Shown here one piece after another: positions 30,128 through 37,997 of a stretch of 64,000 bases of DNA. Source of the DNA: Streptomyces buecherae. Lineage in GTDB: Bacteria > Actinomycetota > Actinomycetes > Streptomycetales > Streptomycetaceae. Each line of letters opens with the position of its first letter. The first letter of the stretch is position 1. The notes beneath the pieces are model-generated. The model was not told the origin of the DNA, did no database searches, and worked only from the letters and a program-made list of their open reading frames with translations. Made by a program: the position numbers and the translations under genes. Location of the stretch: positions 5,806,501 through 5,870,500 of the forward strand of contig NZ_CP060404.1 of the NCBI RefSeq assembly GCF_014295035.1, in the 5' to 3' direction.

Positions 30128-31072
30128 GTGAAACCCAAGACCCAGGCGGGCCGTACGACCTCATCTGAACTGTTCGGCGCCCTGTTGCGGCACTTCCGGA
30201 TCAGGGCCGGGCTGACGCAGGATCAGCTAGCCGGTGTCCTGCCGGTGGATCGTTCCCTCGTCGGGCACTTCGAAGCGGGTACCCGCACGCCCGACCGCAA
30301 GCACGTTGAGGTCTTCGACGCTCTGTTGGGCGCCGACGGGCTGCTGTTGGAGATGTGGGAGAAGATCGACTGGGCCGCCGCGCAGCCCAAGCATCCTGAC
30401 TGGTTCAAGCGCCGGGCGGAGATGGACGCCGAGTTGACGGTGTTGCGTGAGTACCAGAGTCAGGTGATGCCTGGGTTGCTTCAGACCGAGCCGTACGCGC
30501 GGGCGCTGTTCCAGCAGAAGAGCCTGAGCGGGGACGAGGTGGAGCAACTTGTGCGGGCGCGACTCAGCCGGCAAGAACGCTTCCTCGACCCGGACGGGCC
30601 GCTGTTGATCTGCGTGATCGACGAAAGCGCGCTCCGTACCGTTGTTGGCGGTCCCCGCGTGATGCGCGATCAGTGTGCACACCTGCTAGCCGTGGGGCGG
30701 CAGCCGAACATCCGAGTGCAGGTTGCGCCAGCAGAAGGTGCGCATCTCATGCGCCCCAACACGCCAATGTCGCTGATCACGCTTCCCAGTGGGCGCGACT
30801 GGCTGTACTCGGAGTCGCTCGACAGAGGCCACTTCTCTTCCCATCCAGCAGTTATCGCGAAGCATGCGCGGGACTACGATGTGCTGCGTGCGGATGCCCT
30901 GTCCGCTGACGAGTCCGCCGCTCTCATCCGAGACGTGATGGAAGGGTATGGCCAGCATGAACACCCCCGAACTCAGCGCGGCGATGTGGCGCAAGAGCAG
31001 CTACAGCGGCAACAACGGCGGCAACTGCGTCGAGGTGGCCCCCGGATTCGCCGGCGTCGTTCCCGTGCGTGA
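30128..31072 (+). CDS. XRE family regulator with DUF5753 domain
   Basis: The 314-residue product has a Cro/C1 helix-turn-helix at residues 15-65 (LRHFRIRAGLTQDQLAGVLPVDRSLVGHFEAGTRTP). A DUF5753 domain follows from about 95 to 270 (LREYQSQVMPGLLQTEPYARALF; VIDESALRTVVGG; LITLPSGRDWLYSESL). Such proteins regulate development and antibiotic genes in Streptomyces (WhiJ-like) and pair with DUF397 proteins. The family usually ends near DVMEGYGQ. Here the frame runs about 40 residues further through the start of the DUF397 gene, giving an Arg/Gln-rich tail that overlaps that gene by 116 bases or more. This tail is probably the by-product of a lost stop codon. Confidence 0.88.
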   Translation: MKPKTQAGRTTSSELFGALLRHFRIRAGLTQDQLAGVLPVDRSLVGHFEAGTRTPDRKHVEVFDALLGADGLLLEMWEKIDWAAAQPKHPDWFKRRAEMDAELTVLREYQSQVMPGLLQTEPYARALFQQKSLSGDEVEQLVRARLSRQERFLDPDGPLLICVIDESALRTVVGGPRVMRDQCAHLLAVGRQPNIRVQVAPAEGAHLMRPNTPMSLITLPSGRDWLYSESLDRGHFSSHPAVIAKHARDYDVLRADALSADESAALIRDVMEGYGQHEHPRTQRGDVAQEQLQRQQRRQLRRGGPRIRRRRSRA

Positions 31073-31166
31073 TTCGAAGGACCCCAACGGCCCGGCGCTT
31101 GCCTTCAGTTCGTCGGCGTGGGCGGCTTTTGTGGCGGGTGTGAAGGCGGGGGACTTCGGCGGGTAG
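30957..31166 (+). CDS. DUF397 protein, copy 1
   Basis: This 69-residue protein has the DUF397 core WRKSSYSGNNGGNCVEVAPG, then VPVRDSKDPNGPALAF and a closing WAAFVAGVKAGDF. DUF397 proteins are small cytoplasmic partners of XRE/DUF5753 regulators in Streptomyces. The start ATG 30957 is preceded by ggaaggg at good spacing; ATG 30948 would add three residues. The gene begins inside the 3' end of the XRE gene in another frame. The role is probably regulatory, by protein-protein contact, but is not established. Confidence 0.88.
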   Translation: MNTPELSAAMWRKSSYSGNNGGNCVEVAPGFAGVVPVRDSKDPNGPALAFSSSAWAAFVAGVKAGDFGG

Positions 31167-31233
31167 GCGGATGCCCTGTCCGCCGACGAGTCCGCCGCTC
31201 TCATCAGAGACGTGATGGAAGGGTATGGCCAAC

Positions 31234-31443
31234 ATGTACACCCCCGAACTCAGCTCGGTGACCTGGCGCAAGAGCAGCTACAGCGGCAACGACGGCGGCG
31301 ACTGCGTCGAGGTGGCCCCCGGATTCGCTGGCGTCGTTCCCGTGCGTGATTCGAAGGACCCCAACGGCCCGGCGTTGGCTTTCGACGCTTCGGCGTGGTC
31401 GGCGTTCGTAGCGGGTGTGAAGGCGGGCGACTTCGGGGCGTAG
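31234..31443 (+). CDS. DUF397 protein, copy 2 (tandem duplicate)
   Basis: This 69-residue product is about 85 percent identical to copy 1 by eye. The core is WRKSSYSGNDGGDCVEVAPG, with differences such as YTPELSSVT for NTPELSAAM and FDASAWSAF for FSSSAWAAF. It has the same binding site, ggaaggg, because that sequence is part of the duplicated XRE 3' end. Both copies are intact, so both may be expressed from the XRE promoter. The Asn-to-Asp changes in the core loop make it more acidic, which could alter partner choice. Confidence 0.88.
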   Translation: MYTPELSSVTWRKSSYSGNDGGDCVEVAPGFAGVVPVRDSKDPNGPALAFDASAWSAFVAGVKAGDFGA

Positions 31444-31597
31444 GCGATGAGGGGCGCGTCGGTTCGGCATTCGCCCCGCAGCCGGCGTTTCGCCGCCGCC
31501 GCGCTTACCGCCAGGCCGCCCCGCACCGCGCCAGTGGCCCCGCTCGTAAGGCGAGTTCGAGTAGGGCTGCTGGCGCGGGCCGGGCGTAACGTACCGG

Positions 31598-32158
31598 CTA
31601 GCGCAGGACGGTGGCCCGCACCGTCTCGATCGGCGCGCCGATGTCCCACCACTGCACCGTGCCCCGCGCGGTGTTGTAGGCGCCCGTGCCGCCGGTGATG
31701 GCCATCTCGACCGTCTTGGACCCCTTCACCGCGAGCGACTGCATGGTCAGCGAGCCGCGCTCGAGGTCCAGGGTGACCAGGCACTGCATCGTCATCTTGG
31801 CGCCGTCGAGGTGCACGCCCTGGCACGTACCGCCGCCCCGGCCGATCGTGCGGCCGTCCTTGACGAGCGAACCGGAATAGGAGTTCATGTCTCCCAGGCT
31901 GGGGCCCGACGGGGCGAGGTCGTTGTCCGCGTACTGCTCGTTGTGGAACGTGAAATCGATGATCTCGGCCTGCTTCTTGTCCGGGGCCTGCTCCGGGGTC
32001 TGCGCGCCCGCGGTGCCCAGCGTGCAGAAGCCGACCGTGGCGGCGGCCAGGGAAACGGCGACGCACTTCGCGAGCGTCGCTCGCCTCTTTCCGCGCTTCA
32101 GCGGATTTCCCTCCTTCCGCGAGTGCGCGGCAGCGGATTCCAGGTGACTGGCGACCAT
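31598..32158 (-). CDS. Secreted allene-oxide-cyclase/dirigent-like barrel protein
   Basis: The 186-residue product has a long basic N-region, a hydrophobic stretch (CVAVSLAAATVGFCTLGTAGA) and a probable cleavage after AGA, at about residue 52. The mature part (GPSLGDMNSYSGSLVKDGRTIGRGGGTC, then MQCLVTLDLERGSLTMQSLAV, then ITGGTGAYNTARGTVQWW) resembles the AOC/dirigent eight-stranded barrel family found in plants and some Streptomyces. Plant dirigent proteins steer coupling reactions; the bacterial role is unknown. The start at 32158 follows gaggagg. A strong inverted repeat lies just upstream of that site. Confidence 0.83.
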   Translation of the reverse strand: MVASHLESAAAHSRKEGNPLKRGKRRATLAKCVAVSLAAATVGFCTLGTAGAQTPEQAPDKKQAEIIDFTFHNEQYADNDLAPSGPSLGDMNSYSGSLVKDGRTIGRGGGTCQGVHLDGAKMTMQCLVTLDLERGSLTMQSLAVKGSKTVEMAITGGTGAYNTARGTVQWWDIGAPIETVRATVLR

Positions 32159-32172
32159 GATGGGACCTCCTC

Positions 32173-32196
32173 GGGTGTTCCCCTGTGTGAACACCC
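32173..32196. promoter_or_regulatory. Inverted repeat in the leader of the dirigent-like gene
   Basis: GGGTGTTC and GAACACCC are perfect 8-base arms around an 8-base spacer. The repeat ends right next to the ribosome binding site (minus strand). It could be a repressor operator or an mRNA hairpin that limits access of ribosomes. Confidence 0.6.
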
Positions 32197-32430
32197 ATGA
32201 CGCTATGACCCGCCAGTCAGGGCGTCTAAGTCCAAAATCGTATGGCGTCATATTCGCGGGGGCATAAAGGAGTTGGGCGCGGGCGGGCGGAATTCCCGGG
32301 TGTGTGGGGGGCGCGGGGCAGGCCGCCTGGGAGGGGGCGGTGCGGCCCGTGGGCGGCGGGCGGCTCCGCGCCGCTGGCGGCTCGGGGCGGCCCCGTGCCC
32401 GCCGAGGTTCGCGCCCGACCCCGGCCGGGC

Positions 32431-33333
32431 TCAGACGTGCAGGGTGCCGTCCAGGACGGTGACGGCGTTCCCCGTGAGGTGGACGCGGTCGCCGTGCAGG
32501 GCGGTGCGGATCACGCCGGTGCGCGCGGAGACCTGGAACCCGGTGAGCCGCTGCCGGCCGAGCCGCGCCGACCAGTACGGGGCGAGGGCCGTGTGGGCGC
32601 TGCCCGTGGCGGGGTCCTCGCGGATGCCCTCGGCCGGCGAGAAGAAGCGGGAGACGAAGTCGTACGGCGGCCTGTCCTGGCCGTTCTCCCCGAACTCCCC
32701 GTTCCCGCTGGGCTCCCCGGCCGCCCCGGCCGCCCCGGCCGCCGCGTGCGCGCCGGCCGGTGGGGCCGTGATGATGACGCCGCGCAGCCTTTCCCGCCGG
32801 GTCAGTTCGGCCATGGCGGCCAGGTCGGGGGTCACGGCCCGGACGGTGGCCTCGTCGGGCAGGACGGTCAGCAGGTCGCCGAGCGCGCCCGTGCGGTACG
32901 TCGCCTCGGGCTCGGTCCCGAGCACGCCGACCAGCCCGTCCGGCACGGGCACCTCGGTGCCGGGAGCGGCGGGGAAGTCCAGGGTGATGCTGCCGCTCGC
33001 GTCGGCGTGCGTGACGAGGACGCCGCTCTGGCGGCTGGCGAACCGTACGGCGCCGAGAACGCCGTGTTCGGTCCGCAGCACGTGTGCCGTGGCCAATGTG
33101 GCATGCCCGCACAGGTTGGTCTCGACGAGCGGGGCGAACCAGCGGATGGCCCAGTCGGCCTCGTCGGACGCGGGCAGCGGCAGGGCGAACGCGGTCTCCG
33201 AGTGGTTCATCTCGGCGGCCACCCGCTGCATCCAGGCGTCCTGCGGCCATGGCCCGGCGGGCAGCAGGCACACGCCCGCGGGGTTTCCGGCGAACGGTCG
33301 GTCGGTGAAGGCGGTCACCACGTGTATGCGCAT
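32431..33333 (-). CDS. PhzF family isomerase-like protein
   Basis: This 300-residue enzyme has the two-domain diaminopimelate-epimerase-like fold of PhzF. Glu46 in NHSETAF is the catalytic general acid/base. GNPAGV near residue 16, ETNLCGHATLA and the second-domain REDPATGSAHTALAPYW are family signatures. PhzF isomerises a dihydro-anthranilate in phenazine synthesis, but most homologues act on unknown substrates. No phenazine genes are nearby. A low-complexity Ala/Gly insert of about 30 residues lies near the middle. The start is MRIHVVTAF; ATG 33351 is an alternative. Confidence 0.9.
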   Translation of the reverse strand: MRIHVVTAFTDRPFAGNPAGVCLLPAGPWPQDAWMQRVAAEMNHSETAFALPLPASDEADWAIRWFAPLVETNLCGHATLATAHVLRTEHGVLGAVRFASRQSGVLVTHADASGSITLDFPAAPGTEVPVPDGLVGVLGTEPEATYRTGALGDLLTVLPDEATVRAVTPDLAAMAELTRRERLRGVIITAPPAGAHAAAGAAGAAGEPSGNGEFGENGQDRPPYDFVSRFFSPAEGIREDPATGSAHTALAPYWSARLGRQRLTGFQVSARTGVIRTALHGDRVHLTGNAVTVLDGTLHV

Positions 33334-33600
33334 GCCTCGGACCGTAGCCATGCCAATCGCGGCCGTACCAAAGCCAATGAGGGGAGGGTGGTCTGGTTTG
33401 CGGCGGCTACGGGAACGCCACGCCCGGCTCGCGACTCCGGTAAGCGGGCTGTCACCGGTAGCGGCCCGGCGCGGGCGGGCGTCGCACGCCGCGCTGCCCC
33501 GGCCCTGCGCGGGGCCGGGGTAGCGCGGCGCGGACGGATCGCCGGTGGTGCGCCCGCCGGTGGGCGCCGGGTCGCGGCGGCGCGCCTGGCGTACGGGCGG

Positions 33601-34308
33601 TCAGCAGGGCGGGCAGAAGCCGAACTCGGTGAGGCACTCCCTGATGAGCTGGCGCAGGCAGTCCCGGCTGGGCGGGTCGCCCGGGTCGCCCTTGGGGCCT
33701 CGGCAGCCCCGGGGGCCGGCGGGTCCGGTCGGTCCGCACGGGCCCGGGACACCCTCGGGCCCGCGCGGCCCGACGGGGCCGTCGCGGCCGTCGACGCCGT
33801 CCAGCCCGGCGGGGCCGGGCTTGCCGTCCTTGCCGTCCCGGCCCGGTGGCCCCGGCGGTCCCATCGGTCCCGGGCAACCCTCGGGCCCGGGCAGCCCCGA
33901 TGGGCCTTCGGGTCCCGTCGGTCCCTCCAGTCCGCGCGGGCCCGGCGGTCCTGGCGGCCCCGCTGGTCCCTCCGGTCCGGCCGGGCCCGTGGGGCCCGGG
34001 CATCCGGGGAGGCCGGGCGGGCCCTGCTTCCCCGGTGGTCCCTGCTTCCCCGGTGGCCCCTGGGGGCCGGGCGGCCCTGGGGGACCGCCCGGCGGGCGTG
34101 GCGGGCAGCCCTCGGGCGGTTGTGGCGAGCAGCAGCAACAGCAGCACTGCCTCGGCGGGCACGCGCAGGGCGGGTCGGCGGGAGGGCCACAGGGCGGGTC
34201 GGCGGGAGGAACGCAAGGCGGGTCGGCGGGAGGAACGCAACTGTCGCGAGAGGAGGCGTCCTCCTGGGTGGTGACGGTTATGGTCGGTGTCTCGGACGGT
34301 GGGGCCAT
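33601..34308 (-). CDS. Cysteine-rich collagen-like protein
   Basis: The 235-residue product has three parts. Residues 1-74 hold Cys-Pro repeats (three PPADPPC units) and a run of six cysteines (55-60). Residues 75-212 are 46 uninterrupted Gly-X-Y triplets, many of them GPP, with charged triplets GKQ, GRD, GKD and GDP, and cysteines in four triplets. Residues 213-235 form a short helix-like end with four cysteines, closing in CPPC. Gly-X-Y runs of this length form collagen triple helices; the cysteine-rich ends could register or cross-link the chains. No signal peptide, membrane helix or sortase motif is seen. Start 34308 follows aggagg. Bacterial collagens are known, but this arrangement is unfamiliar to me. 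Confidence 0.88.
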   Translation of the reverse strand: MAPPSETPTITVTTQEDASSRDSCVPPADPPCVPPADPPCGPPADPPCACPPRQCCCCCCSPQPPEGCPPRPPGGPPGPPGPQGPPGKQGPPGKQGPPGLPGCPGPTGPAGPEGPAGPPGPPGPRGLEGPTGPEGPSGLPGPEGCPGPMGPPGPPGRDGKDGKPGPAGLDGVDGRDGPVGPRGPEGVPGPCGPTGPAGPRGCRGPKGDPGDPPSRDCLRQLIRECLTEFGFCPPC

Positions 34309-34838
34309 AGCGCGCCTCCTGGAATTCTTGCCGGATGCAAGGGGGTAATCGGTGCCGGCCGGCCCTCTTCTCCCGGAAGCCGCGCCACCAGGCGAAAGAA
34401 CGTCTTCCAGGCGCGTCGTGGAGGGTGGCGGCGACAGGAGTGAGATGGTGAATTCGCCGTACCGGATGGTGAGTCGAGCGCCTCGATAAACGTGCTCGCT
34501 ACTCGCTCCCGTTTCTCCTGCCGAATATCCCCACCCCCCGCAATGGGTAACCCTTCTGCCGGAAAGGCACAAAATAGGACTCCGCCTCGACCGGAATTGA
34601 ATTCTTCGAACCTTCTGCCCGTCGCGCATATGTCATGCCGAACACCCGGGGTAGTGCCGGTCGCCGGCCACCACATGAGCGCACCACCGCCCGAAGGTGC
34701 CCCGCGCGCTGGCATGGCGCCCCGCGGCCCGAACCCGCCGGCGCGCGCACGCGACCCCGCTCCGGCCCACCCCGACCGCGCACCCCGCGGGCGGGGCGCC
34801 GCGCCCCTGGCGGGGCGCGGCGGCTAGGGTCGGGCGCC
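34309..34838. other. Intergenic region upstream of the collagen-like gene
   Basis: These 530 bases separate the divergent collagen-like and DUF3311 genes. GC is clearly lower than elsewhere between about 34480 and 34640 (runs such as aaaataggactcc and gaattgaattcttcgaacc), as in a promoter or acquired segment. The end, 34680-34825, is very GC-rich. No gene with credible codon use is seen on either strand. Confidence 0.45.
34825..34830 (+). promoter_or_regulatory. -10 element of a probable leaderless DUF3311-symporter mRNA
   Basis: TAGGGT lies 8 bases before the GTG start of the DUF3311 gene and no ribosome binding site is present, so transcription probably begins at or next to the GTG. Confidence 0.5.
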
Positions 34839-35036
34839 GTGCTGCGACGATCTTCCCTGCTGTGGCTGCTCGCGCCCTACGTGCTGTACCTGGGCGCGCT
34901 GCCGCTGGTCAACCGGGTCCACCCGACCGTGTTCGGGCTGCCCTTCCTGCTGTTCTGGATGGTGGTGGCCACCGTGCTGACGCCGGTCGCGGTGTGGCTG
35001 GCCTGGCGGGGCGACCGCCGGCGGGGGCGGGCATGA
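34839..35036 (+). CDS. DUF3311 small membrane protein
   Basis: The 65-residue product has two hydrophobic helices (LLWLLAPYVLYLGALPLV and LPFLLFWMVVATVLTPVAVWL) with the conserved segment between them (NRVHPTVFGLPFLLFW). DUF3311 proteins are encoded directly before sodium:solute symporters and are thought to be accessory subunits. It starts at GTG and overlaps the symporter ATG by 4 bases (ATGA). The function is inferred from this constant pairing. Confidence 0.88.
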   Translation: MLRRSSLLWLLAPYVLYLGALPLVNRVHPTVFGLPFLLFWMVVATVLTPVAVWLAWRGDRRRGRA

Positions 35037-36619
35037 GCGCCGACGCCGCCGTGGCCACCTCGATCTTCGCCGCGTTCATGGTGTTCACCGTCGCACTCGG
35101 GCTGCTGTCGGTACGCGTCGGCCGGAGGACGCGGAAGGCGGCCGGCGGCGAGCGGGGCGGCGGGCTCGCGGACTGGTCGGTGGGCGGGCGCAGCCTCGGG
35201 AGCGTGTTCATCTGGGTGTTGATGGCCGGCGAGGGCTACACCAGCTTCAGCTACCTGGGCGCCGCCGGCTGGGGCTACAACGTCGGCGCGCCGGTGCTGT
35301 ACGTCATCGCGTACATGTCGTGCGGCTACGCCGTCGGTTATCTGGTCGGGCCGATGCTGTGGGGGTACGCGCGGCGGCACGGGCTGGTGGGGATCACCGA
35401 CATGGTGGCGCACCGGTACGGGCGGCCCTGGCTCGGCGCCCTGGTGGCGGTCGGCGCGACCGTGTGCCTGTTGCCGTACATCCAGTTGCAGATCACCGGG
35501 ATGGGCGTGGTGGTCTCCACCATCTCGTACGGGGCGATCAGCCTGAACTGGGCCTACTTCCTGGCCTTCGCGATCACCACCGGTTTCGTCGTGGTCAGCG
35601 GGCTGCGGGGCAGCGCGTGGGTGTCGGTGCTCAAGGACGTGCTGGTCATCGGCACTCTCGGCTTCCTGGCGTGTTACGTGCCGGTGCACTACTTCGGCGG
35701 GTACGGGGACTTCCTGGGCCGGTTGGTGGACGAGAAGGCGCAGTGGCTGACCTTTCCCGGGCACGCGTCGGGCGGGTTGGACCAGGGGTGGTTCGTCTCG
35801 ACCAGCTTCCTCAACTCGCTGACCGTGGTGATCTTCCCGACCACCGTCGCCGGCTACCTCGGCGCGCGCAGCGCCGACACGCTGCGGCGCAACGCGGTGG
35901 CGCTGCCGATCTACAACGTGCTGCTCCTGGTGCCGATGCTGCTCGGCATGGCGGCGCTGTTCGTGGTGCCGGGCCTGGTGGGCGCCGAGTCGAACCTGGC
36001 GCTGTTCAAACTGGTCGTGGACTCGCTGCCGGCCTGGGCGGTCGGGGTGATCGGGGTGGCCGCCGCGCTGTCCTCGATCGTGCCGATGGCCGTATTCATG
36101 CTGGTGATCGGCACCATGTGGGGCCGCAGCGTGCTGGGCCTCGTACCGCGCCTGGCGAGCCGGCAGAAGCTCGGTTCGCAGGTGGTGGTCGTGGTGGCGG
36201 GCGCGCTGGCGCTGCTCCTGACGTACACCGCGCCGAACACGCTGGTGCGGCTGTCGCTGATCTCGTACGAGGGGATGGCGCAGCTCGTGCCGATGCTGCT
36301 GGTCGGCCTCGCGTGGCGGCGGATGACGCTGTACGGGGCGCTGAGCGGGCTGGTGGTGGGCGCCACGCTGGTGTCGGTGTTGGTCTTCACCGACCGCGAT
36401 CCGCTGTGGGGCGTCAACGCGGGGCTGCTCGCGCTCGCCGTCAACCTGGCCGTCGCCCTCGCCGTCAGCCTGCTCGGCCCGCGCGACACGGACGAGCGGC
36501 CGGACGCCGAGGTGTTGGCCGACTGGGATCCGCCGGCCAGCGCGCCGGCCGGGGCGGCCGAGCCGGCCAGGTCAGTGGGGCCAGCCGGGCCGTCCTCGGC
36601 GGGCCAGGCGGGGGGATAG
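35033..36619 (+). CDS. Sodium:solute symporter family transporter
   Basis: This 528-residue transporter has about 13 hydrophobic helices with the LeuT-like core. Signatures are the segment DWSVGGRSLGSVFIWVLMAGEGYTSFSYLGAAGWGYNVGAP, near the first core helices, and the Ser-rich sodium-site helix VIGVAAALSSIVPMAVFMLVIGTMWGRSV. Related DUF3311-coupled symporters import monocarboxylates such as lactate or pyruvate, but the substrate here is unknown. The last 45 residues are Ala/Pro/Gly-rich and cytoplasmic. The start overlaps the DUF3311 stop. Confidence 0.91.
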   Translation: MSADAAVATSIFAAFMVFTVALGLLSVRVGRRTRKAAGGERGGGLADWSVGGRSLGSVFIWVLMAGEGYTSFSYLGAAGWGYNVGAPVLYVIAYMSCGYAVGYLVGPMLWGYARRHGLVGITDMVAHRYGRPWLGALVAVGATVCLLPYIQLQITGMGVVVSTISYGAISLNWAYFLAFAITTGFVVVSGLRGSAWVSVLKDVLVIGTLGFLACYVPVHYFGGYGDFLGRLVDEKAQWLTFPGHASGGLDQGWFVSTSFLNSLTVVIFPTTVAGYLGARSADTLRRNAVALPIYNVLLLVPMLLGMAALFVVPGLVGAESNLALFKLVVDSLPAWAVGVIGVAAALSSIVPMAVFMLVIGTMWGRSVLGLVPRLASRQKLGSQVVVVVAGALALLLTYTAPNTLVRLSLISYEGMAQLVPMLLVGLAWRRMTLYGALSGLVVGATLVSVLVFTDRDPLWGVNAGLLALAVNLAVALAVSLLGPRDTDERPDAEVLADWDPPASAPAGAAEPARSVGPAGPSSAGQAGG

Positions 36620-36686
36620 GCGGCGCGCCGACCGGGGGAGGCGGCGCCGCGCCCCGGCCGGTGCGCGCGGTCGCCGGCGCGCGCGG

Positions 36687-37901
36687 TCAGGGGGACTCGG
36701 GGGCCACCGCGCGGGACTCGGTCGCCGAGCGGCGGGCCGCCTCCAGGACGGCGAGGGCCGCGGCGGCCTGCGCGCCGGTGACCGGCGGCGGGCCGCCGGA
36801 GCGCAGGGCGCGCTCGATGGCGGCGTAGTACGCGGGGTAGTCGCCGGGCTCCGTCGGCACCGCCTCGCCGGGGTCGTCCAGCGGCGAGGCGCCCGCGCCG
36901 ATCCGTCCCCAGGCGGACTCAGGTTCCACGCCCCAACCGGGGCCGTCACCGGGGCGGCGGCCCGCGCGCAGCGCGGCCTCCTGCGGGTCGAGCCCGTACT
37001 TGACGTAGCCCGCCGCGCTGCCGAGCACCCGGAAGCGCGGGCCGAGTTGGGCCGTGGTGGCGCTGGCCCACAGGTGCGAGCGCACGCCGCTGGCGTGGGT
37101 GAGCGCGAGGAAGGTGTCGTCGTCGGCCTCGGCGCCGGGGCGTCGTACGTCGCACTCGGCGTACACCGAGGTCACCGGGCCGAACAGGGTCAGGGCCTGG
37201 TCGACCAGGTGACTGCCCAGGTCGTACAGCAGGCCGCCGATCTCGGCCGGGTCGCCGGACTCCCGCCAGCCGCCCTTGGGCCGGGGCCGCCAGCGCTCGA
37301 ACCGGGACTCGAAGCGCTGCACGTCGCCGAGCGCGCCCTGGCGGACGAGGCGGGCGACGGTGCGGAAGTCGTTGTCCCAGCGCCGGTTCTGGAAGGCGCT
37401 CAGCAGTAGCCCGCGCTCGTCGGCGAGCGCGCTGACCTCGCGCGCCTCGGCGGCCGTCGCGGCCAGCGGCTTGTCGACCACGACCGAGAGGCCGGCCTCC
37501 AGGGCGGCGCGGGCCAGCGGCACGTGGGTGCGGTTGGGCGAGGCGATGACGACGAGGTCCAGCTCGTCCGCGGCGGCGAACAGCTCGTCCGCGCCGGCCA
37601 CGGCCCGCAGGTCCGGGTAGGCGTCCTGGGCCTCGCGCCGCCGCTCGGGGCGCGAGGTGACCACCGTGTGCAGGCGCAGCCCCTCGGTGGCCGCGACCAG
37701 CGGGGCGTGGAAGACCGAGCCGGCGAGCCCGTAGCCGATGAGCCCGACGCGTAGCGGCCCGCCGCGCGTCAGCGGCGGTCGCGGGGCGACGGCCTCGCCC
37801 GCCCGCCCGTCGTTCGGGCCGGTGCCCTCACCGGCCCCGCCGTCCGGGCCGTTTCCGCTGCTGACCTGGGCCTTGTCGGCCGTGCCGTGGGTGCCATCCA
37901 T
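36687..37901 (-). CDS. Gfo/Idh/MocA family oxidoreductase
   Basis: The 404-residue NAD(P)-dependent sugar-type dehydrogenase has a Rossmann domain (VGLIGYGLAGSVFHAPLV near residue 52) and the family motif VDKPLA, whose Lys is catalytic. The C-terminal alpha/beta domain follows, with RFERWRPRPKGGWRE and GGLLYDLGSHLVDQALTLFG (Asp and His of the active site). The first 48 residues are a low-complexity extension. The substrate is not predictable. It is probably alone in its transcription unit. The start was taken as MDGTHGTAD. Confidence 0.9.
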   Translation of the reverse strand: MDGTHGTADKAQVSSGNGPDGGAGEGTGPNDGRAGEAVAPRPPLTRGGPLRVGLIGYGLAGSVFHAPLVAATEGLRLHTVVTSRPERRREAQDAYPDLRAVAGADELFAAADELDLVVIASPNRTHVPLARAALEAGLSVVVDKPLAATAAEAREVSALADERGLLLSAFQNRRWDNDFRTVARLVRQGALGDVQRFESRFERWRPRPKGGWRESGDPAEIGGLLYDLGSHLVDQALTLFGPVTSVYAECDVRRPGAEADDDTFLALTHASGVRSHLWASATTAQLGPRFRVLGSAAGYVKYGLDPQEAALRAGRRPGDGPGWGVEPESAWGRIGAGASPLDDPGEAVPTEPGDYPAYYAAIERALRSGGPPPVTGAQAAAALAVLEAARRSATESRAVAPESP

Positions 37902-37997
37902 GCGGAGGACTCTGGCAACGCCGCCCCCGAAGCGCAAGCGGCGCGCACGGTGGCCGGGGCGTGCCGCGCGGGCGGTGTGGCCTGGGCGGGCGAGGGG

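Larger units (their letters stand above)
30890..31443 (+). repeat. Tandem duplication, two 277-bp units
   Basis: Unit A is 30890-31166 and unit B is 31167-31443, directly adjacent and at a constant offset of 277 bases. Each unit holds the last coding stretch of the XRE gene (from gcggatgccctgtccg onward) and a whole DUF397 gene. The copies differ at scattered positions, mostly in the second halves of the DUF397 genes, so the event is not fresh. Unit B therefore contains a relic of the XRE 3' end between the two DUF397 genes. Confidence 0.93.

Noticed and set aside
32159-33271. N-terminal extension of the dirigent-like frame across the PhzF gene
   Set aside because: The frame is open only because it is antisense-like to GC-rich PhzF coding sequence in the same direction but another frame; a clear binding site sets the start at 32158.
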